DNA of 64,000 nt from Rhizobium sp. SEMIA4064 (GTDB taxonomy: Bacteria > Pseudomonadota > Alphaproteobacteria > Rhizobiales > Rhizobiaceae). Both the position numbers and the translations under genes were made by a program. Each line of letters opens with the position of its first letter. Position 1 is the first letter of the stretch. The notes under the pieces are model-generated. The model had not been told where the DNA came from and searched no databases. It was given only the letters and a program-made list of their open reading frames with translations. Below are positions 55,416-64,000 of the stretch, piece by piece. The stretch spans positions 248,001 to 312,000 of the forward strand of contig NZ_PYJN01000019.1 in the NCBI RefSeq assembly GCF_003025035.1, in the 5' to 3' direction.

Positions 55416-55434
55416 GTTTGCCGCTTTCGCAAAC
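55416..55434. promoter_or_regulatory. Inverted repeat between XRE regulator and SDR gene
   Basis: GTTTGC and GCAAAC face each other across 7 bp, 40 bp before the SDR start. A possible operator for the divergent regulator; short enough to be chance. Confidence 0.35.
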
Positions 55435-55474
55435 TGCCAAATATCACTGCATGGATGAAATGGAGGTGATTGCG

Positions 55475-56293
55475 ATGGACATGAGCGGCAAGACGATCCT
55501 GATCACCGGCTCGACAGACGGCGTCGGCCGCCGGGTTGCCGAAAGGCTTGCTGTATCGGGCGCTATGGTGCTGGTGCATGGACGCGATAAGGCGCGCGGC
55601 GAGAGCCTGCTTTCCAATATTCATAATGCGGGCGGAAAAGCCGCCTTTTATCCCGCCGATCTTTCATCGCTCGACGAGGTCCGTGTCCTCGCAGACGCGA
55701 TCAAGCGCGACCATGATCGCCTCGACATTCTGATCAACAATGCCGGTGTCGGCACCAGCAGCGGCAATGCCGGGCGCCAGGTCAGCCGTGACGGGCACGA
55801 GTTGCGCTTTGCGGTGAACTATCTTGCCGGCTTCCTGCTGACGCGCAGCCTGCTGCCGCTGTTGAAGGCGAGCAGCTCGGCCCGCATCGTCAACGTTTCC
55901 TCGGCTGGCCAGCAGCCGATCGACTTCTCCGATGTCATGCTGACGCGTGGCTATAGCGGCGTGCGCGCCTATTGCCAGAGCAAGCTGGCGCAGATCATGT
56001 TCACGTTCGATCTCGCCGAGGAACTGGCAGGCACCGGCGTCACCGTTAATTGCCTGCACCCCGCGACTTACATGGACACGACCATGGTGCGCCAGGCAGG
56101 CGTGACACCCTTGAGCACAGTCGACCAAGGCGCCAACGCCATTCTCAACTTGGCAGCAGCCTCCAACCTCGAAGGACGCACCGGCCTCTATTACGACGGG
56201 CAGCGCCCCTCCCGCGCCAACGCCCAGGCCTATGACGCGACAGCACGCAAACGGCCGCGCGCCCTCAGCTACGACCTCACCGGTCTCGCCTGA
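55475..56293 (+). CDS. Short-chain dehydrogenase/reductase
   Basis: About 273 residues from MDMSGKTILITGSTDGVGRR, chosen because GGAGGTGATT lies eight bases upstream. Classical SDR features: TGSTDGVG cofactor motif, NNAGVG, IVNVSSAG and the active-site YCQSK (Tyr-x3-Lys). Resembles retinol-dehydrogenase-like SDRs. Likely target of the divergent XRE regulator, 48 bp before a second SDR gene. Confidence 0.87.
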   Translation: MDMSGKTILITGSTDGVGRRVAERLAVSGAMVLVHGRDKARGESLLSNIHNAGGKAAFYPADLSSLDEVRVLADAIKRDHDRLDILINNAGVGTSSGNAGRQVSRDGHELRFAVNYLAGFLLTRSLLPLLKASSSARIVNVSSAGQQPIDFSDVMLTRGYSGVRAYCQSKLAQIMFTFDLAEELAGTGVTVNCLHPATYMDTTMVRQAGVTPLSTVDQGANAILNLAAASNLEGRTGLYYDGQRPSRANAQAYDATARKRPRALSYDLTGLA

Positions 56294-56340
56294 GCGACCC
56301 CGACATCTCCGCCATCAATCATCCAACAAGGAGACGAACC

Positions 56341-57054
56341 ATGTCATCCCAACACGCCGTCATCATTGGCGGCTCATCCGGCATCGGCCTTGCGACCGCC
56401 GCCCATCTTCTCGAAAAAGGATATCGGGTGACCATTACAGGTCGCGACGAGGCAAAGCTTCGGGCAGCGCAAAACCTCTCGGGCGATGTCGCGACGATCG
56501 TCATGGACGCCGCCGACGTCACTGGTCTTGCCGGAATTTTCCAGACGATCGGGCCTTTCGATCATCTCGTCCTGGCACTCGGCGGCGGCAATGGCGGTGG
56601 CCCCTTCGCAACCGTCGACCTTGCCGATCTCAAGAAGGGTTTCGAGCAGAAGACGATGGCGCATTTTGCCTGCGCTCAGGCTTGTCTTCCCTATCTCTCA
56701 AAGGAAGGCAGCATCACCTTCGTCTCCGCCGTCTCAGCCCAGGCGGCCTTACCGGGAACAGCAGGGCTTGCAGCCGTCAACGCCGCAATCGCCGCCCTTG
56801 CGCCAGTTCTTGCCGTCGAACTCAAGCCGATCCGGGTGAACTGCGTCTCGCCCGGCGTCGTTGACACGCCGTGGTGGGATTTCCTCGGCGAAGAACAGAA
56901 GGCGCCAGCCTTTGCCGGCTTCGCCGCACGTACGCCGGTTGGACGTGTCGGGCGCCCGCGGGAGATCGCCGAAGCCATCGCCTTCCTGATCAGCAACGGC
57001 TTCACCAGCGGCCACACGCTGATCTGCGACGGCGGCATCCGTCTCGGTCAATAA
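56341..57054 (+). CDS. SDR-family protein lacking the catalytic Tyr-x3-Lys
   Basis: 237 residues with an intact cofactor motif (IIGGSSGIGLATA) and NCVSPGVVDTP, ending with HTLICDGGIRLGQ. Where Tyr-x3-Lys is expected, the sequence reads GTAGLAAVNAAI, so both residues are missing. It may be a non-catalytic or differently acting paralogue. GGAGACGAACC precedes the ATG; cotranscribed with the SDR at 55475. Confidence 0.82.
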   Translation: MSSQHAVIIGGSSGIGLATAAHLLEKGYRVTITGRDEAKLRAAQNLSGDVATIVMDAADVTGLAGIFQTIGPFDHLVLALGGGNGGGPFATVDLADLKKGFEQKTMAHFACAQACLPYLSKEGSITFVSAVSAQAALPGTAGLAAVNAAIAALAPVLAVELKPIRVNCVSPGVVDTPWWDFLGEEQKAPAFAGFAARTPVGRVGRPREIAEAIAFLISNGFTSGHTLICDGGIRLGQ

Positions 57055-57096
57055 CCGCGAGCGCGCCGTTGCCGATCATCCACGGCAATGGCTTCT

Positions 57097-57540
57097 TCAT
57101 TTGCCGCCGACATCCGCCTGCAGATGCGTCAGGATATCGATGAGTTCCGGCGCCATGTCCCGGATTTCCCGCAGATGGATGGCCGTCAGCCGACGCAGGA
57201 TCTCTTCGGATTTTTCCGTCAGCCGCAGCGTTTGCCGGCGCTTGTCGGCGGGATCGGGATGGCGGGTGACATAGCCGGCATCGATCAGCCGGCCGACCAA
57301 TTCGGTCGCCGTATGGGGTGCGATCAGCAGCCGTTCCGCCAACATGCCGATGGTCATCGTCTCGTTCTCTGGGTTGCCCTTAATCGCCAGAAGCGCCTGA
57401 TGCTGCTGCGGCGGCAGTCCCTCCTGATGGGCAGCGGAGGTGCTGAAATCCATGAATTTGCGGAGCGTGTAGCGCAGTGTCGCCAGAGCCTCGTAATCCG
57501 CCTGCGATAGCGTTTCATCCAAATCCCGCGCCACTTCCAT
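57097..57540 (-). CDS. MarR-family transcriptional regulator
   Basis: About 147 residues: YEALATLRYTLRKFMDFS, QHQALLAIKG, ENETMTIGMLAERLLIAPHT and LVGRLIDAGYVTRHPDPADKRRQTL give the winged helix and wing. ATG 57540 or GTG 57549 may start it. Divergent from the ClC gene at 57653, with a palindrome between; likely autoregulated and controlling that transporter. Confidence 0.88.
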   Translation of the reverse strand: MEVARDLDETLSQADYEALATLRYTLRKFMDFSTSAAHQEGLPPQQHQALLAIKGNPENETMTIGMLAERLLIAPHTATELVGRLIDAGYVTRHPDPADKRRQTLRLTEKSEEILRRLTAIHLREIRDMAPELIDILTHLQADVGGK

Positions 57541-57576
57541 CTTCCTCACAAATACATTCTGTTTTCAGCCGTTGAT

Positions 57577-57597
57577 TTATATCGCATTACGATATAA
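57577..57597. promoter_or_regulatory. MarR-type operator upstream of the ClC gene
   Basis: TTATATCG and CGATATAA form a perfect 8-bp inverted repeat around CATTA, 56 bp before the ClC start and 37 bp before the MarR start. Size and symmetry fit a MarR dimer site. Confidence 0.65.
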
Positions 57598-57652
57598 TTG
57601 CCATTGCAGTTTCGGCCAATTTGCCGCCGCGCTTTAGCACAGAAAGCATTCC

Positions 57653-59452
57653 ATGCAGGATATCAACGTACATCATCGGCCCGCCCATGATTTCTCGGGT
57701 GGCGCTTCGCGGAAAGACAATGGGGATTTCACGACGGACAAGCGCGTCCTGGTGCTTGCGGCCATGGCGCTGGTCGTGGGCACCGGCGGCGCTCTCTCGG
57801 CCTGGGTGCTGATCAACCTCATCGCGCTTGTCACCAACGCCGTCTGGCTGTTCAAGATCAGCGTCGAACCGCTGTCGCTCGGCACCGTCGCCCGCTCCCC
57901 CTGGATGGTGGCCGCGCCCATCATCGGTGGCCTCGTCATCGGCCTGATGGCGCGCTACGGCTCGGAAAAGATCCGCGGCCACGGCATTCCGGAAGCGATC
58001 GAGGCGATCCTGATCGGCGGCAGCCGCATGTCGCCGAAAGTGGCCGTGCTGAAGCCACTCTCTTCCGCCATCTCGATCGGCACGGGCGGCCCGTTCGGCG
58101 CGGAAGGGCCGATCATCATGACCGGCGGCGCCATCGGCTCGCTGTTCGCCCAGTTCTTTCATCTGAGCGCTGCCGAGCGCAAGACGCTGCTGGTCGCGGG
58201 CGCCGCCGCCGGCATGACCGCAATCTTCGGCTCGCCCATCGCCGCCGTCATGCTGGCTGTCGAACTGCTGCTGTTCGAATGGAAGCCGCGCAGCTTCATC
58301 CCGGTGGTAATCGCATCCTGTGTCTCCATCGCCTGGCGGCCCCTGCTCATTGGCAGCGGCCCGCTCTTTCCGGCCCATTTCGACATGCAGCTAAGCTGGT
58401 GGGGCATCCTGCTGGCCGCCGGCCTCGGCATTGTCTCCGGCCTGCAATCCGGCCTTTTGACGACGCTGCTCTACCGCATCGAAGACGCCTTCGAGAAACT
58501 GCCTATCCATTGGATGTGGTGGCCCGCACTCGGCGGCCTCGTCGTCGGTCTCGGCGGGCTGATCGAGCCGCGCGCGCTCGGCGTCGGCTATGACATCATC
58601 TCCGATCTGCTGAACGACCATGTCGTCGCGATTGCCGTAGTTGCCATTCTCTTGGTCAAGGCCGGTATCTGGCTGGTCGCCTTGTCGTCGGGAACGTCGG
58701 GCGGCGTGCTTGCGCCGCTTCTCATCCTCGGCGGCACGCTCGGTTGGCTTATCGGCCTCGTCCTGCCCGGAGATCCCGGCTTTTGGGCGCTGCTCGGCAT
58801 GGCCGCGATGATGGGCGGCACGATGCGCGCGCCGCTGACCGGCACCTTCTTCGCCATCGAATTGACCGGCGACATGCATGCGCTCGTGCCGCTGCTTGCC
58901 GCCACGGTCGCAGCTTACGCGGTCACCGTGTTGCTGTTGAAGCGCTCGATCCTGACGGAAAAGATCGCGCGCCGCGGCCAGCACATCACGCGCGAATACG
59001 GCATAGATCCGTTCGAACTGACCCGCGCTGCCGACATCATGATTGCGAAGGTGGATACGCTTCCCGCCGCGATGCAGGCGGCAGAGGCACTAAAGCAGTT
59101 GACGGAGCAGCCGGATGCCCATCGCTTTTATCCCGTCGTCGAGACCGACGGGCGTCTAGTCGGCATGATCTCTCGCGCCGATGCCTTGAGATGGCAGGGC
59201 CAACCCGATCTCGCCGGCCAGACACTCTATGATCTGATCTCGGATACATCCATTCCGGTCGCTCATCCCGAAGACACGGTTGGCCGCGTCGCCGATATCA
59301 TGATCCATGCCGATACCGGCCGCGTTCCCGTCGTCGATGAGCGGACCGGCGTCCTTGTCGGCCTCATCGCCCGTAAGGACCTGCTGCGCCTGCGCAGCGC
59401 GGCCAACCGCTCTGAATTCGAGCGCGGCGCCTATCTCGGAGCGAAACGTTAA
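57653..59452 (+). CDS. ClC-type chloride channel/antiporter with CBS domains
   Basis: 599 residues: about ten to twelve membrane helices (to about 430) and two C-terminal CBS domains (about 455-585). Ion-path motifs: GHGIPEA, GTGGPFGAEGPI with the gating Glu retained, and GTSGGVLAPLL. The ClC GSGIP is GHGIP here. Moves chloride or fluoride, often for acid resistance. Regulated, by position, by the divergent MarR. Confidence 0.9.
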   Translation: MQDINVHHRPAHDFSGGASRKDNGDFTTDKRVLVLAAMALVVGTGGALSAWVLINLIALVTNAVWLFKISVEPLSLGTVARSPWMVAAPIIGGLVIGLMARYGSEKIRGHGIPEAIEAILIGGSRMSPKVAVLKPLSSAISIGTGGPFGAEGPIIMTGGAIGSLFAQFFHLSAAERKTLLVAGAAAGMTAIFGSPIAAVMLAVELLLFEWKPRSFIPVVIASCVSIAWRPLLIGSGPLFPAHFDMQLSWWGILLAAGLGIVSGLQSGLLTTLLYRIEDAFEKLPIHWMWWPALGGLVVGLGGLIEPRALGVGYDIISDLLNDHVVAIAVVAILLVKAGIWLVALSSGTSGGVLAPLLILGGTLGWLIGLVLPGDPGFWALLGMAAMMGGTMRAPLTGTFFAIELTGDMHALVPLLAATVAAYAVTVLLLKRSILTEKIARRGQHITREYGIDPFELTRAADIMIAKVDTLPAAMQAAEALKQLTEQPDAHRFYPVVETDGRLVGMISRADALRWQGQPDLAGQTLYDLISDTSIPVAHPEDTVGRVADIMIHADTGRVPVVDERTGVLVGLIARKDLLRLRSAANRSEFERGAYLGAKR

Positions 59453-59524
59453 GGGGAGGAGCGGCGTCAGCGGGGCAACAAGAACCCTGCGGCGCTGCCT
59501 GTTCTTTAAGGTCGAGAAAGAAAG

Positions 59525-59683
59525 AGCGATCCACGACGACCGATGGATGTTTACGATCCTGGGCGCCTACAAACGTAGGTGGGCACCGTGTGTCCAGGCC
59601 CACGGGCCTGGTCAGGGACAGCTCCCTTTGGATCGAGTATGGCCCCAGGGATTGTGGTTCCTGTCGGGAAGCGCAGACCGCAA
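59525..59683 (-). ncRNA. ssrS: 6S RNA
   Basis: Directly downstream of zapA, the conserved 6S position. The minus-strand RNA has a long imperfect hairpin: ATCCCTGGG (59652-59644) pairs with CCCAGGAT (59563-59556) with a bulged C; inside are CCAGGCC / GGCCTGG and CCTAC / GTAGG hairpins. Sequence blocks such as GCTTCCCGACAGGAACCAC look like rhizobial 6S RNA. A TATATA box lies near 59688-59693. Ends are approximate. Sequesters sigma-70 RNA polymerase in stationary phase. Confidence 0.7.
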
Positions 59684-59756
59684 ATCCTATATAAAGACAA
59701 TTCTCGCCTTGTACCAGAGGGTGCCACGACGCAATCCCTGTAAATAAAGGAAAGCC

Positions 59757-60134
59757 TCAGTTCGGCTCGGCACTCGGACGAACCGCCAGTTTCTCGGTGA
59801 TGCCGCGAATGCGCATCGTCACTTCGTCGATGACGGTCGCGAGCGTCTCCTCGCTGCGGGCATTGGCCGCAAGCACGGTGTCACGGTTGCTGCGCAGGTT
59901 TTCGAGTTCGGCTTCCAGCGCCGAGACACGGCGCGTCAATTCCGCCACCTCGTCCATGATCATGATGCCGGCCATGACGGTGACACGCAGATCGCCGATC
60001 TCGCCGAACTGGCTCTTCAGATGCATGACATAGCGGTCGAAGCGGGTGGCGAGATCCGTCAGATGCTCTTCCTGCCCTTCTTCGCAGGCCATGCGATAGG
60101 CCTTGCCGTCGATCGTTACCGTTACCTGCGCCAT
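59757..60134 (-). CDS. zapA: Cell division protein ZapA
   Basis: 125 residues: VTVTIDGKAYRMACEEGQEE at the start, then a long coiled coil (VAELTRRVSALEAELENLRS). Bundles FtsZ filaments. Followed by 6S RNA and preceded by the DUF4164 gene, as is usual in Rhizobiales. Confidence 0.9.
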   Translation of the reverse strand: MAQVTVTIDGKAYRMACEEGQEEHLTDLATRFDRYVMHLKSQFGEIGDLRVTVMAGIMIMDEVAELTRRVSALEAELENLRSNRDTVLAANARSEETLATVIDEVTMRIRGITEKLAVRPSAEPN

Positions 60135-60183
60135 CAGACTTTCCGATCATTGCCGCGGATCGCGACGGCTGCGTCCCAAGGGA

Positions 60184-60459
60184 TCAGCGGTCGAGCACGG
60201 CTCTTATGGTTTCCATCGCCGTCACAAGCCGGCGCGAGACTTCGCGATTGACTTCTTCGAGCCGGTTCGCCCGGAACTCGGCCTGGTCGAGTTCCTGCGC
60301 GAGCCGCGAGCGATCCGCATGCACCCGGCGAACTTCGCCTTCGACATCGCTTTGCGCGCGTTCACGTTCAAACCGCCCGTCGACGGCGCCTTCCAAAGTC
60401 GAAAGCGCCTGGCGCAACTGAGCGAGCGCCACATCCACCGTTTTGCCTGAGGGTGTCAT
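60184..60459 (-). CDS. DUF4164 coiled-coil protein
   Basis: About 91 residues from MTPSGKTVDVALAQLRQALS, almost entirely coiled coil (RVHADRSRLAQELDQAEFRA, EEVNREVSRRLVTAM). DUF4164 is regularly found upstream of zapA in Rhizobiales and may work in division. GAGAGG precedes ATG 60459. Confidence 0.8.
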   Translation of the reverse strand: MTPSGKTVDVALAQLRQALSTLEGAVDGRFERERAQSDVEGEVRRVHADRSRLAQELDQAEFRANRLEEVNREVSRRLVTAMETIRAVLDR

Positions 60460-60704
60460 GCCTCTCGATTCCCCGTGCAAGGCCCGAATCAAAATATCCG
60501 GCCACTCGACTGATTTCGCAACAATATTCAACTCAGCAACTGAACGTCAATAAAGGCCGCCATGCGGCAGGGGGCCTAATCTGTGGATGAAGGTCTCCTT
60601 TATGACTTAGGCGGGCTTTGTCTTGCCCATGTCGTCTTTTGTATAAGCCGACGGGCAAATGTCGAAAAATTGCCGCACCACCCCCTGATCGGCCCGTGGA
60701 TTTA

Positions 60705-60732
60705 TTGACTTGCTCGCCCTAACTGCTATGTC
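60705..60732 (+). promoter_or_regulatory. Probable tkt promoter
   Basis: TTGACT at 60705-60710 and TATGTC at 60727-60732 with a 16-bp spacer, giving a leader of about 120 nt before the tkt start. The 60532-60860 interval otherwise holds no gene. Confidence 0.5.
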
Positions 60733-60755
60733 TCAGCCGCCTGAGGCAGTAGTGA

Positions 60756-60784
60756 AAACGGAGTTTGTAAAGACTTCTCCGTTT
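60756..60784 (+). promoter_or_regulatory. Hairpin in the tkt leader
   Basis: AAACGGAG pairs perfectly with CTCCGTTT around a 13-nt loop inside the predicted tkt leader. It could affect transcript stability or attenuation; no named motif was recognised. Confidence 0.4.
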
Positions 60785-60860
60785 CGGCCGCCTTTCAACC
60801 GGTGGCCCAGCCTCCCAAGCGTGTGGCCATCCCCCGAACCCGGAACCCTGCGGAAAAACC

Positions 60861-62843
60861 ATGATCTCTCGCGAACAACACGACCGGATGGCGAATGCGA
60901 TCCGTTTCCTTGCCATGGATGCTGTCGAGAAGGCCAATTCCGGTCACCCCGGTCTACCGATGGGGATGGCGGATGTCGCCACTGTTCTCTTTAGCAAATA
61001 TCTGCGCTTCGACCCGAAGCATCCGCACTGGCCGAACCGTGACCGCTTCGTGCTTTCGGCCGGCCATGGCTCCATGCTGCTCTATTCGCTGCTGTACTTG
61101 ACCGGCTATCCGGACATGTCGGTCGAAGACCTCAAGCAATTCCGTCAGCTAGGTTCCAAGACCGCCGGCCATCCGGAATATGGTCATGCCACCGGTATCG
61201 AAACCACCACCGGTCCGCTTGGCCAGGGCATTGCCAACTCGGTCGGCATGGCGATCGCCGAGCGCAAGCTGCGTGAAGAATTCGGCGCCGATCTCATGGA
61301 TCACCATACCTATGTCATGTGCGGCGACGGCTGCCTGATGGAAGGTATCAGCCATGAAGCGATTGCGCTCGCCGGCCACCTGAAGCTGAACAAGCTCATC
61401 CTCTTCTGGGACAACAACTCCATCACCATCGACGGCGCTGTTTCGCTTTCGGATTCGACCGATCAGGTCGCCCGCTTCAAGGCCGTTCACTGGAACACGA
61501 TCGAAGTCGACGGCCATGATCAGGCCGCCATCGGCGCAGCTATCGAGGCCGCTCACCAGTCCGACCGCCCGACGCTGATCGCCTGCAAGACGATCATCGG
61601 CTTCGGCGCTCCGAACAAGCAGGGCACCCACAAGGTTCACGGCTCGCCGCTCGGCGCCGAGGAAATCGCAGCCACCCGCGTTGCGCTGAACTGGCCCTAT
61701 GACGCTTTCGTCATTCCCGACGACCTCCTCACCGAATGGCGCGCTACCGGCGAGCGGTCTGTCGAGACCCGGATCGCCTGGGAAGGCCGCGTCGCGAACG
61801 CGGAGGCCGGCAAGAAGGCCGAATTCAACCGCCGCTTTACCGGCGAGCTGCCCGCTGGCTTCGATGCCGCCATCAGCGACTACAAGAAGAAGCTCGCCGA
61901 AACCAAGCCGACGCTCGCAACCCGCAAGGCATCGGAAGACGCGCTCGAAGTCATCAACGGCTTCCTGCCGGAAACACTCGGCGGTTCCGCCGACCTGACG
62001 CCGTCGAACAACACCAAGACCAGCCAGATGAAGTCGATCACCCCGACCGATTTCTCCGGCCGTTACGTCCACTGGGGCATTCGCGAGCACGGCATGGCCT
62101 CCGCCATGAACGGCATCGCGCTGCATGGCGGCCTGATCCCTTACTCCGGCGGCTTCCTCATCTTCTCGGACTATTGCCGTCCGCCGCTGCGTCTCGCCGC
62201 GCTGATGGGCATTCGTGCCATCCACGTTCTGACGCATGACTCGATCGGCGTCGGCGAAGACGGCCCGACCCACCAGCCCGTCGAACAGATCGCCGGCCTG
62301 CGCGCCATTCCGAACTTCCTGCTGTTCCGTCCGGCTGATGCCACTGAGACGGCGGAATGCTGGCAGCTCGCGATCAAGACGCAGAATCGTCCGTCCGGCC
62401 TCGCGCTGACCCGCCAGAACCTGCTCGCTGCGCGCACCGAATACAGCGAGAAGAACCTCTGCGAACAGGGCGCCTACACGCTCGTCGGCAAGGCCGATGC
62501 CAAGGTGACGATCTTCGCTTCGGGTTCCGAAGTCGAAATCGCCGTCGCCGCCCGCACAGCGCTGGAAGGCAAGGGTATTTCCACCCGCGTCGTTTCCGTT
62601 CCCTGCACGGAACTCTTCTTCGAGCAGCCGGACGCCTATCGCCAGGAAGTGCTCGGCAACTCGCCGGTCAAGATCGCCGTCGAAGCTGCCGTTCGCGAAG
62701 GCTGGGACGCATTCATCGGTCCGGAAGGTACCTTTATCGGCATGAAGAGCTTTGGCGCTTCCGCGCCCTACAAGGACGTTTACAAGCATTTCGGCATCAC
62801 CACGGAAGCGGTTGTCGCCGCCGCCGAGGCAAAGCTTTCCTGA
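60861..62843 (+). CDS. tkt: Transketolase
   Basis: 660 residues. Moves two-carbon units between sugars in the pentose phosphate pathway, with thiamine diphosphate and Mg. Features: [37 protein letters not shown], cofactor motif [15 protein letters not shown] through NNSITIDG, and [13 protein letters not shown] with [19 protein letters not shown]. The leader has a sigma-70-like promoter. Followed 60 bp later by gap. Confidence 0.95.
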   Translation: MISREQHDRMANAIRFLAMDAVEKANSGHPGLPMGMADVATVLFSKYLRFDPKHPHWPNRDRFVLSAGHGSMLLYSLLYLTGYPDMSVEDLKQFRQLGSKTAGHPEYGHATGIETTTGPLGQGIANSVGMAIAERKLREEFGADLMDHHTYVMCGDGCLMEGISHEAIALAGHLKLNKLILFWDNNSITIDGAVSLSDSTDQVARFKAVHWNTIEVDGHDQAAIGAAIEAAHQSDRPTLIACKTIIGFGAPNKQGTHKVHGSPLGAEEIAATRVALNWPYDAFVIPDDLLTEWRATGERSVETRIAWEGRVANAEAGKKAEFNRRFTGELPAGFDAAISDYKKKLAETKPTLATRKASEDALEVINGFLPETLGGSADLTPSNNTKTSQMKSITPTDFSGRYVHWGIREHGMASAMNGIALHGGLIPYSGGFLIFSDYCRPPLRLAALMGIRAIHVLTHDSIGVGEDGPTHQPVEQIAGLRAIPNFLLFRPADATETAECWQLAIKTQNRPSGLALTRQNLLAARTEYSEKNLCEQGAYTLVGKADAKVTIFASGSEVEIAVAARTALEGKGISTRVVSVPCTELFFEQPDAYRQEVLGNSPVKIAVEAAVREGWDAFIGPEGTFIGMKSFGASAPYKDVYKHFGITTEAVVAAAEAKLS

Positions 62844-62906
62844 GGGCGTCGAAAGGCGCTCTCCATTTCAATAGAAATACCCTGAGTGAACGGGAGTGAA
62901 CACACT

Positions 62907-63917
62907 ATGACTGTAAAAGTTGCCATCAACGGTTTCGGCCGCATCGGCCGTAACGTTCTGCGCGCGATCGTCGAATCCGGCCGCACTGACATCGAAGTCG
63001 TTGCCATCAACGACCTCGGCCCGGTCGAGACCAATGCCCATCTGCTGCGTTACGATTCCATCCACGGCAAGTTCCCTGCCGAAGTGAAGGTCGAAGGCGA
63101 CACCATCATCGTTGGCGGCGGCAAGCCGATCAAGGTCACCGCGATCAAGGATCCGGCAACCCTGCCGCATAAGGACCTCGGCGTCGACATCGCCATGGAA
63201 TGCACGGGCATCTTCACGGCCCGCGACAAGGCCGCCGCTCATCTGACGGCCGGTGCCAAGCGCGTCATCGTTTCGGCTCCTGCTGACGGCGCCGACCTAA
63301 CCGTCGTTTTCGGCGTCAACCACGACCAGCTCACCAAGGAGCACCTGGTCATCTCCAATGCGTCCTGCACCACGAACTGCCTGGTGCCGGTGGTCAAGGT
63401 TCTCGACGACGCCGTCGGCATCGACCACGGCTTCATGACGACCATCCACTCCTACACCGGCGACCAGCCGACGCTCGACACCATGCACAAGGACCTGTAC
63501 CGCGCCCGCGCCGCGGCCCTGTCCATGATCCCGACCTCGACGGGCGCCGCAAAGGCGGTTGGTCTCGTTCTGCCGCACCTGAAGGGCAAGCTCGACGGCA
63601 CGTCGATCCGCGTTCCGACCCCGAACGTCTCGGTTGTCGACTTCAAGTTCGTGTCCAAGAAGGCAACGACGGTCGGCGAAATCAACGAAGCCATCAAGGC
63701 TGCATCAAACGGCAAGCTGAAGGGCATCCTCGGCTACACCGACGAGCCGCTGGTTTCCCGCGACTTCAACCATGACAGCCACTCGTCGATCTTCGCGACC
63801 GACCAGACCAAGGTCATGGAAGGCAACTTCGTGCGCGTCCTGTCCTGGTACGACAACGAATGGGGCTTCTCCAGCCGCATGTCCGACACGGCCGTCGCTT
63901 TTGCCAAGCTGATCTGA
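62907..63917 (+). CDS. gap: Glyceraldehyde-3-phosphate dehydrogenase
   Basis: 336 residues from [20 protein letters not shown]. Oxidises glyceraldehyde-3-phosphate with NAD in glycolysis. Catalytic Cys154 in NASCTTNCL; the partner His follows near HSYTGDQ. Downstream of tkt, as in other rhizobia; the two may share a transcript. The start at 62907 drops seven weak upstream residues. Confidence 0.95.
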   Translation: MTVKVAINGFGRIGRNVLRAIVESGRTDIEVVAINDLGPVETNAHLLRYDSIHGKFPAEVKVEGDTIIVGGGKPIKVTAIKDPATLPHKDLGVDIAMECTGIFTARDKAAAHLTAGAKRVIVSAPADGADLTVVFGVNHDQLTKEHLVISNASCTTNCLVPVVKVLDDAVGIDHGFMTTIHSYTGDQPTLDTMHKDLYRARAAALSMIPTSTGAAKAVGLVLPHLKGKLDGTSIRVPTPNVSVVDFKFVSKKATTVGEINEAIKAASNGKLKGILGYTDEPLVSRDFNHDSHSSIFATDQTKVMEGNFVRVLSWYDNEWGFSSRMSDTAVAFAKLI

Positions 63918-63919
63918 TC

Positions 63920-64000
63920 ATGGCCTTCCGCCCTCTCCTTCCGACGACAGTCCGCTGGCGTCCCATGGAAGGAGACGGGCTGGAGCATCTGACGATCGCT
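63920..64000 (+). CDS. Putative glycolipid-binding domain protein, N-terminal fragment
   Basis: The window ends after 27 codons: MAFRPLLPTTVRWRPMEGDG and then LEHLTIA. The block RWRPMEGDGLEHL resembles the start of the DUF1089 putative glycolipid-binding family, which I associate with this position after gap. The gene begins two bases after the gap stop, so coupling is likely. Too short to be certain. Confidence 0.55.
   Translation, partial: MAFRPLLPTTVRWRPMEGDGLEHLTIA

Overview
The window looks like chromosomal DNA of a member of the Rhizobiaceae (Rhizobium sensu lato). The evidence is high GC content, tandem DUF982 genes, a sqdBDC sulfolipid operon, a serC-serA operon with an alphaproteobacterial serC leader, the tolQRAB-pal-cpoB-tilS-ftsH-glmM cluster, an lpiA/acvB pair, and the tkt-gap and zapA-6S RNA neighbourhood. 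Almost every long gene is a recognisable family. No insertion sequence, phage gene or CRISPR array was seen.

Layout. 1-2.2 kb: start of an SPFH/prohibitin-like gene, a 2-hydroxyacid dehydrogenase and a 3-methyladenine glycosylase I. 2.3-11.2 kb: an accessory stretch ending at tRNA-Met(CAT). It holds two DUF982 proteins, a 656-residue protein built almost entirely of Ser/Thr octapeptides, a TPR-containing SPINDLY/OGT-type glycosyltransferase, and a second glycosyltransferase carrying an inserted farnesoic-acid-methyltransferase-like domain. After these come tiny membrane peptides, a possible 50-nt sRNA, a Cys-rich secreted protein and a pair of paralogous coiled-coil small proteins. 11.5-15.6 kb: mnmA and a four-gene phospholipid operon (PlsC-like, CdsA, membrane protein, CDP-alcohol phosphatidyltransferase). 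15.7-18.8 kb: serC-serA with its leader. 18.9-22.6 kb: a GT25 enzyme, two outer-membrane beta-barrel proteins and an SH3 protein. 22.6-35.4 kb: glmM, ftsH, tilS and the complete Tol-Pal system, with an extra free-standing TolA C-terminal domain between tolA and tolB.

35.5-38.5 kb: sulfolipid operon sqdB-sqdD-sqdC. 38.5-43.4 kb: ruvC-ruvA-[vapBC]-ruvB-phosphoesterase-Nudix-DinB, in which a toxin-antitoxin pair sits inside the Holliday-junction operon. 43.6-48.0 kb: luciferase-like oxidoreductase, YebC, an MBL-fold protein, YmdB-like phosphoesterase and 5-formyl-THF cyclo-ligase. 48.1-59.5 kb: HAD phosphatase, lpiA/acvB (lysyl-phosphatidylglycerol synthesis and turnover), several regulator-target pairs with visible operators, and a ClC chloride transporter. 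59.5-64 kb: 6S RNA, zapA, a DUF4164 gene, transketolase, GAPDH and the start of a glycolipid-binding protein gene.

The most interesting proposal is at 3.4-9.0 kb. A secretable Ser/Thr-repeat protein is followed directly by a GT41 protein O-glycosyltransferase and a second sugar transferase, which suggests a self-contained surface glycoprotein system. Other points worth a check are vapBC inside the ruv operon, the duplicated TolA domain, and the small-protein cluster at 9-11 kb. All function assignments come from reading motifs by eye; no database search was run.
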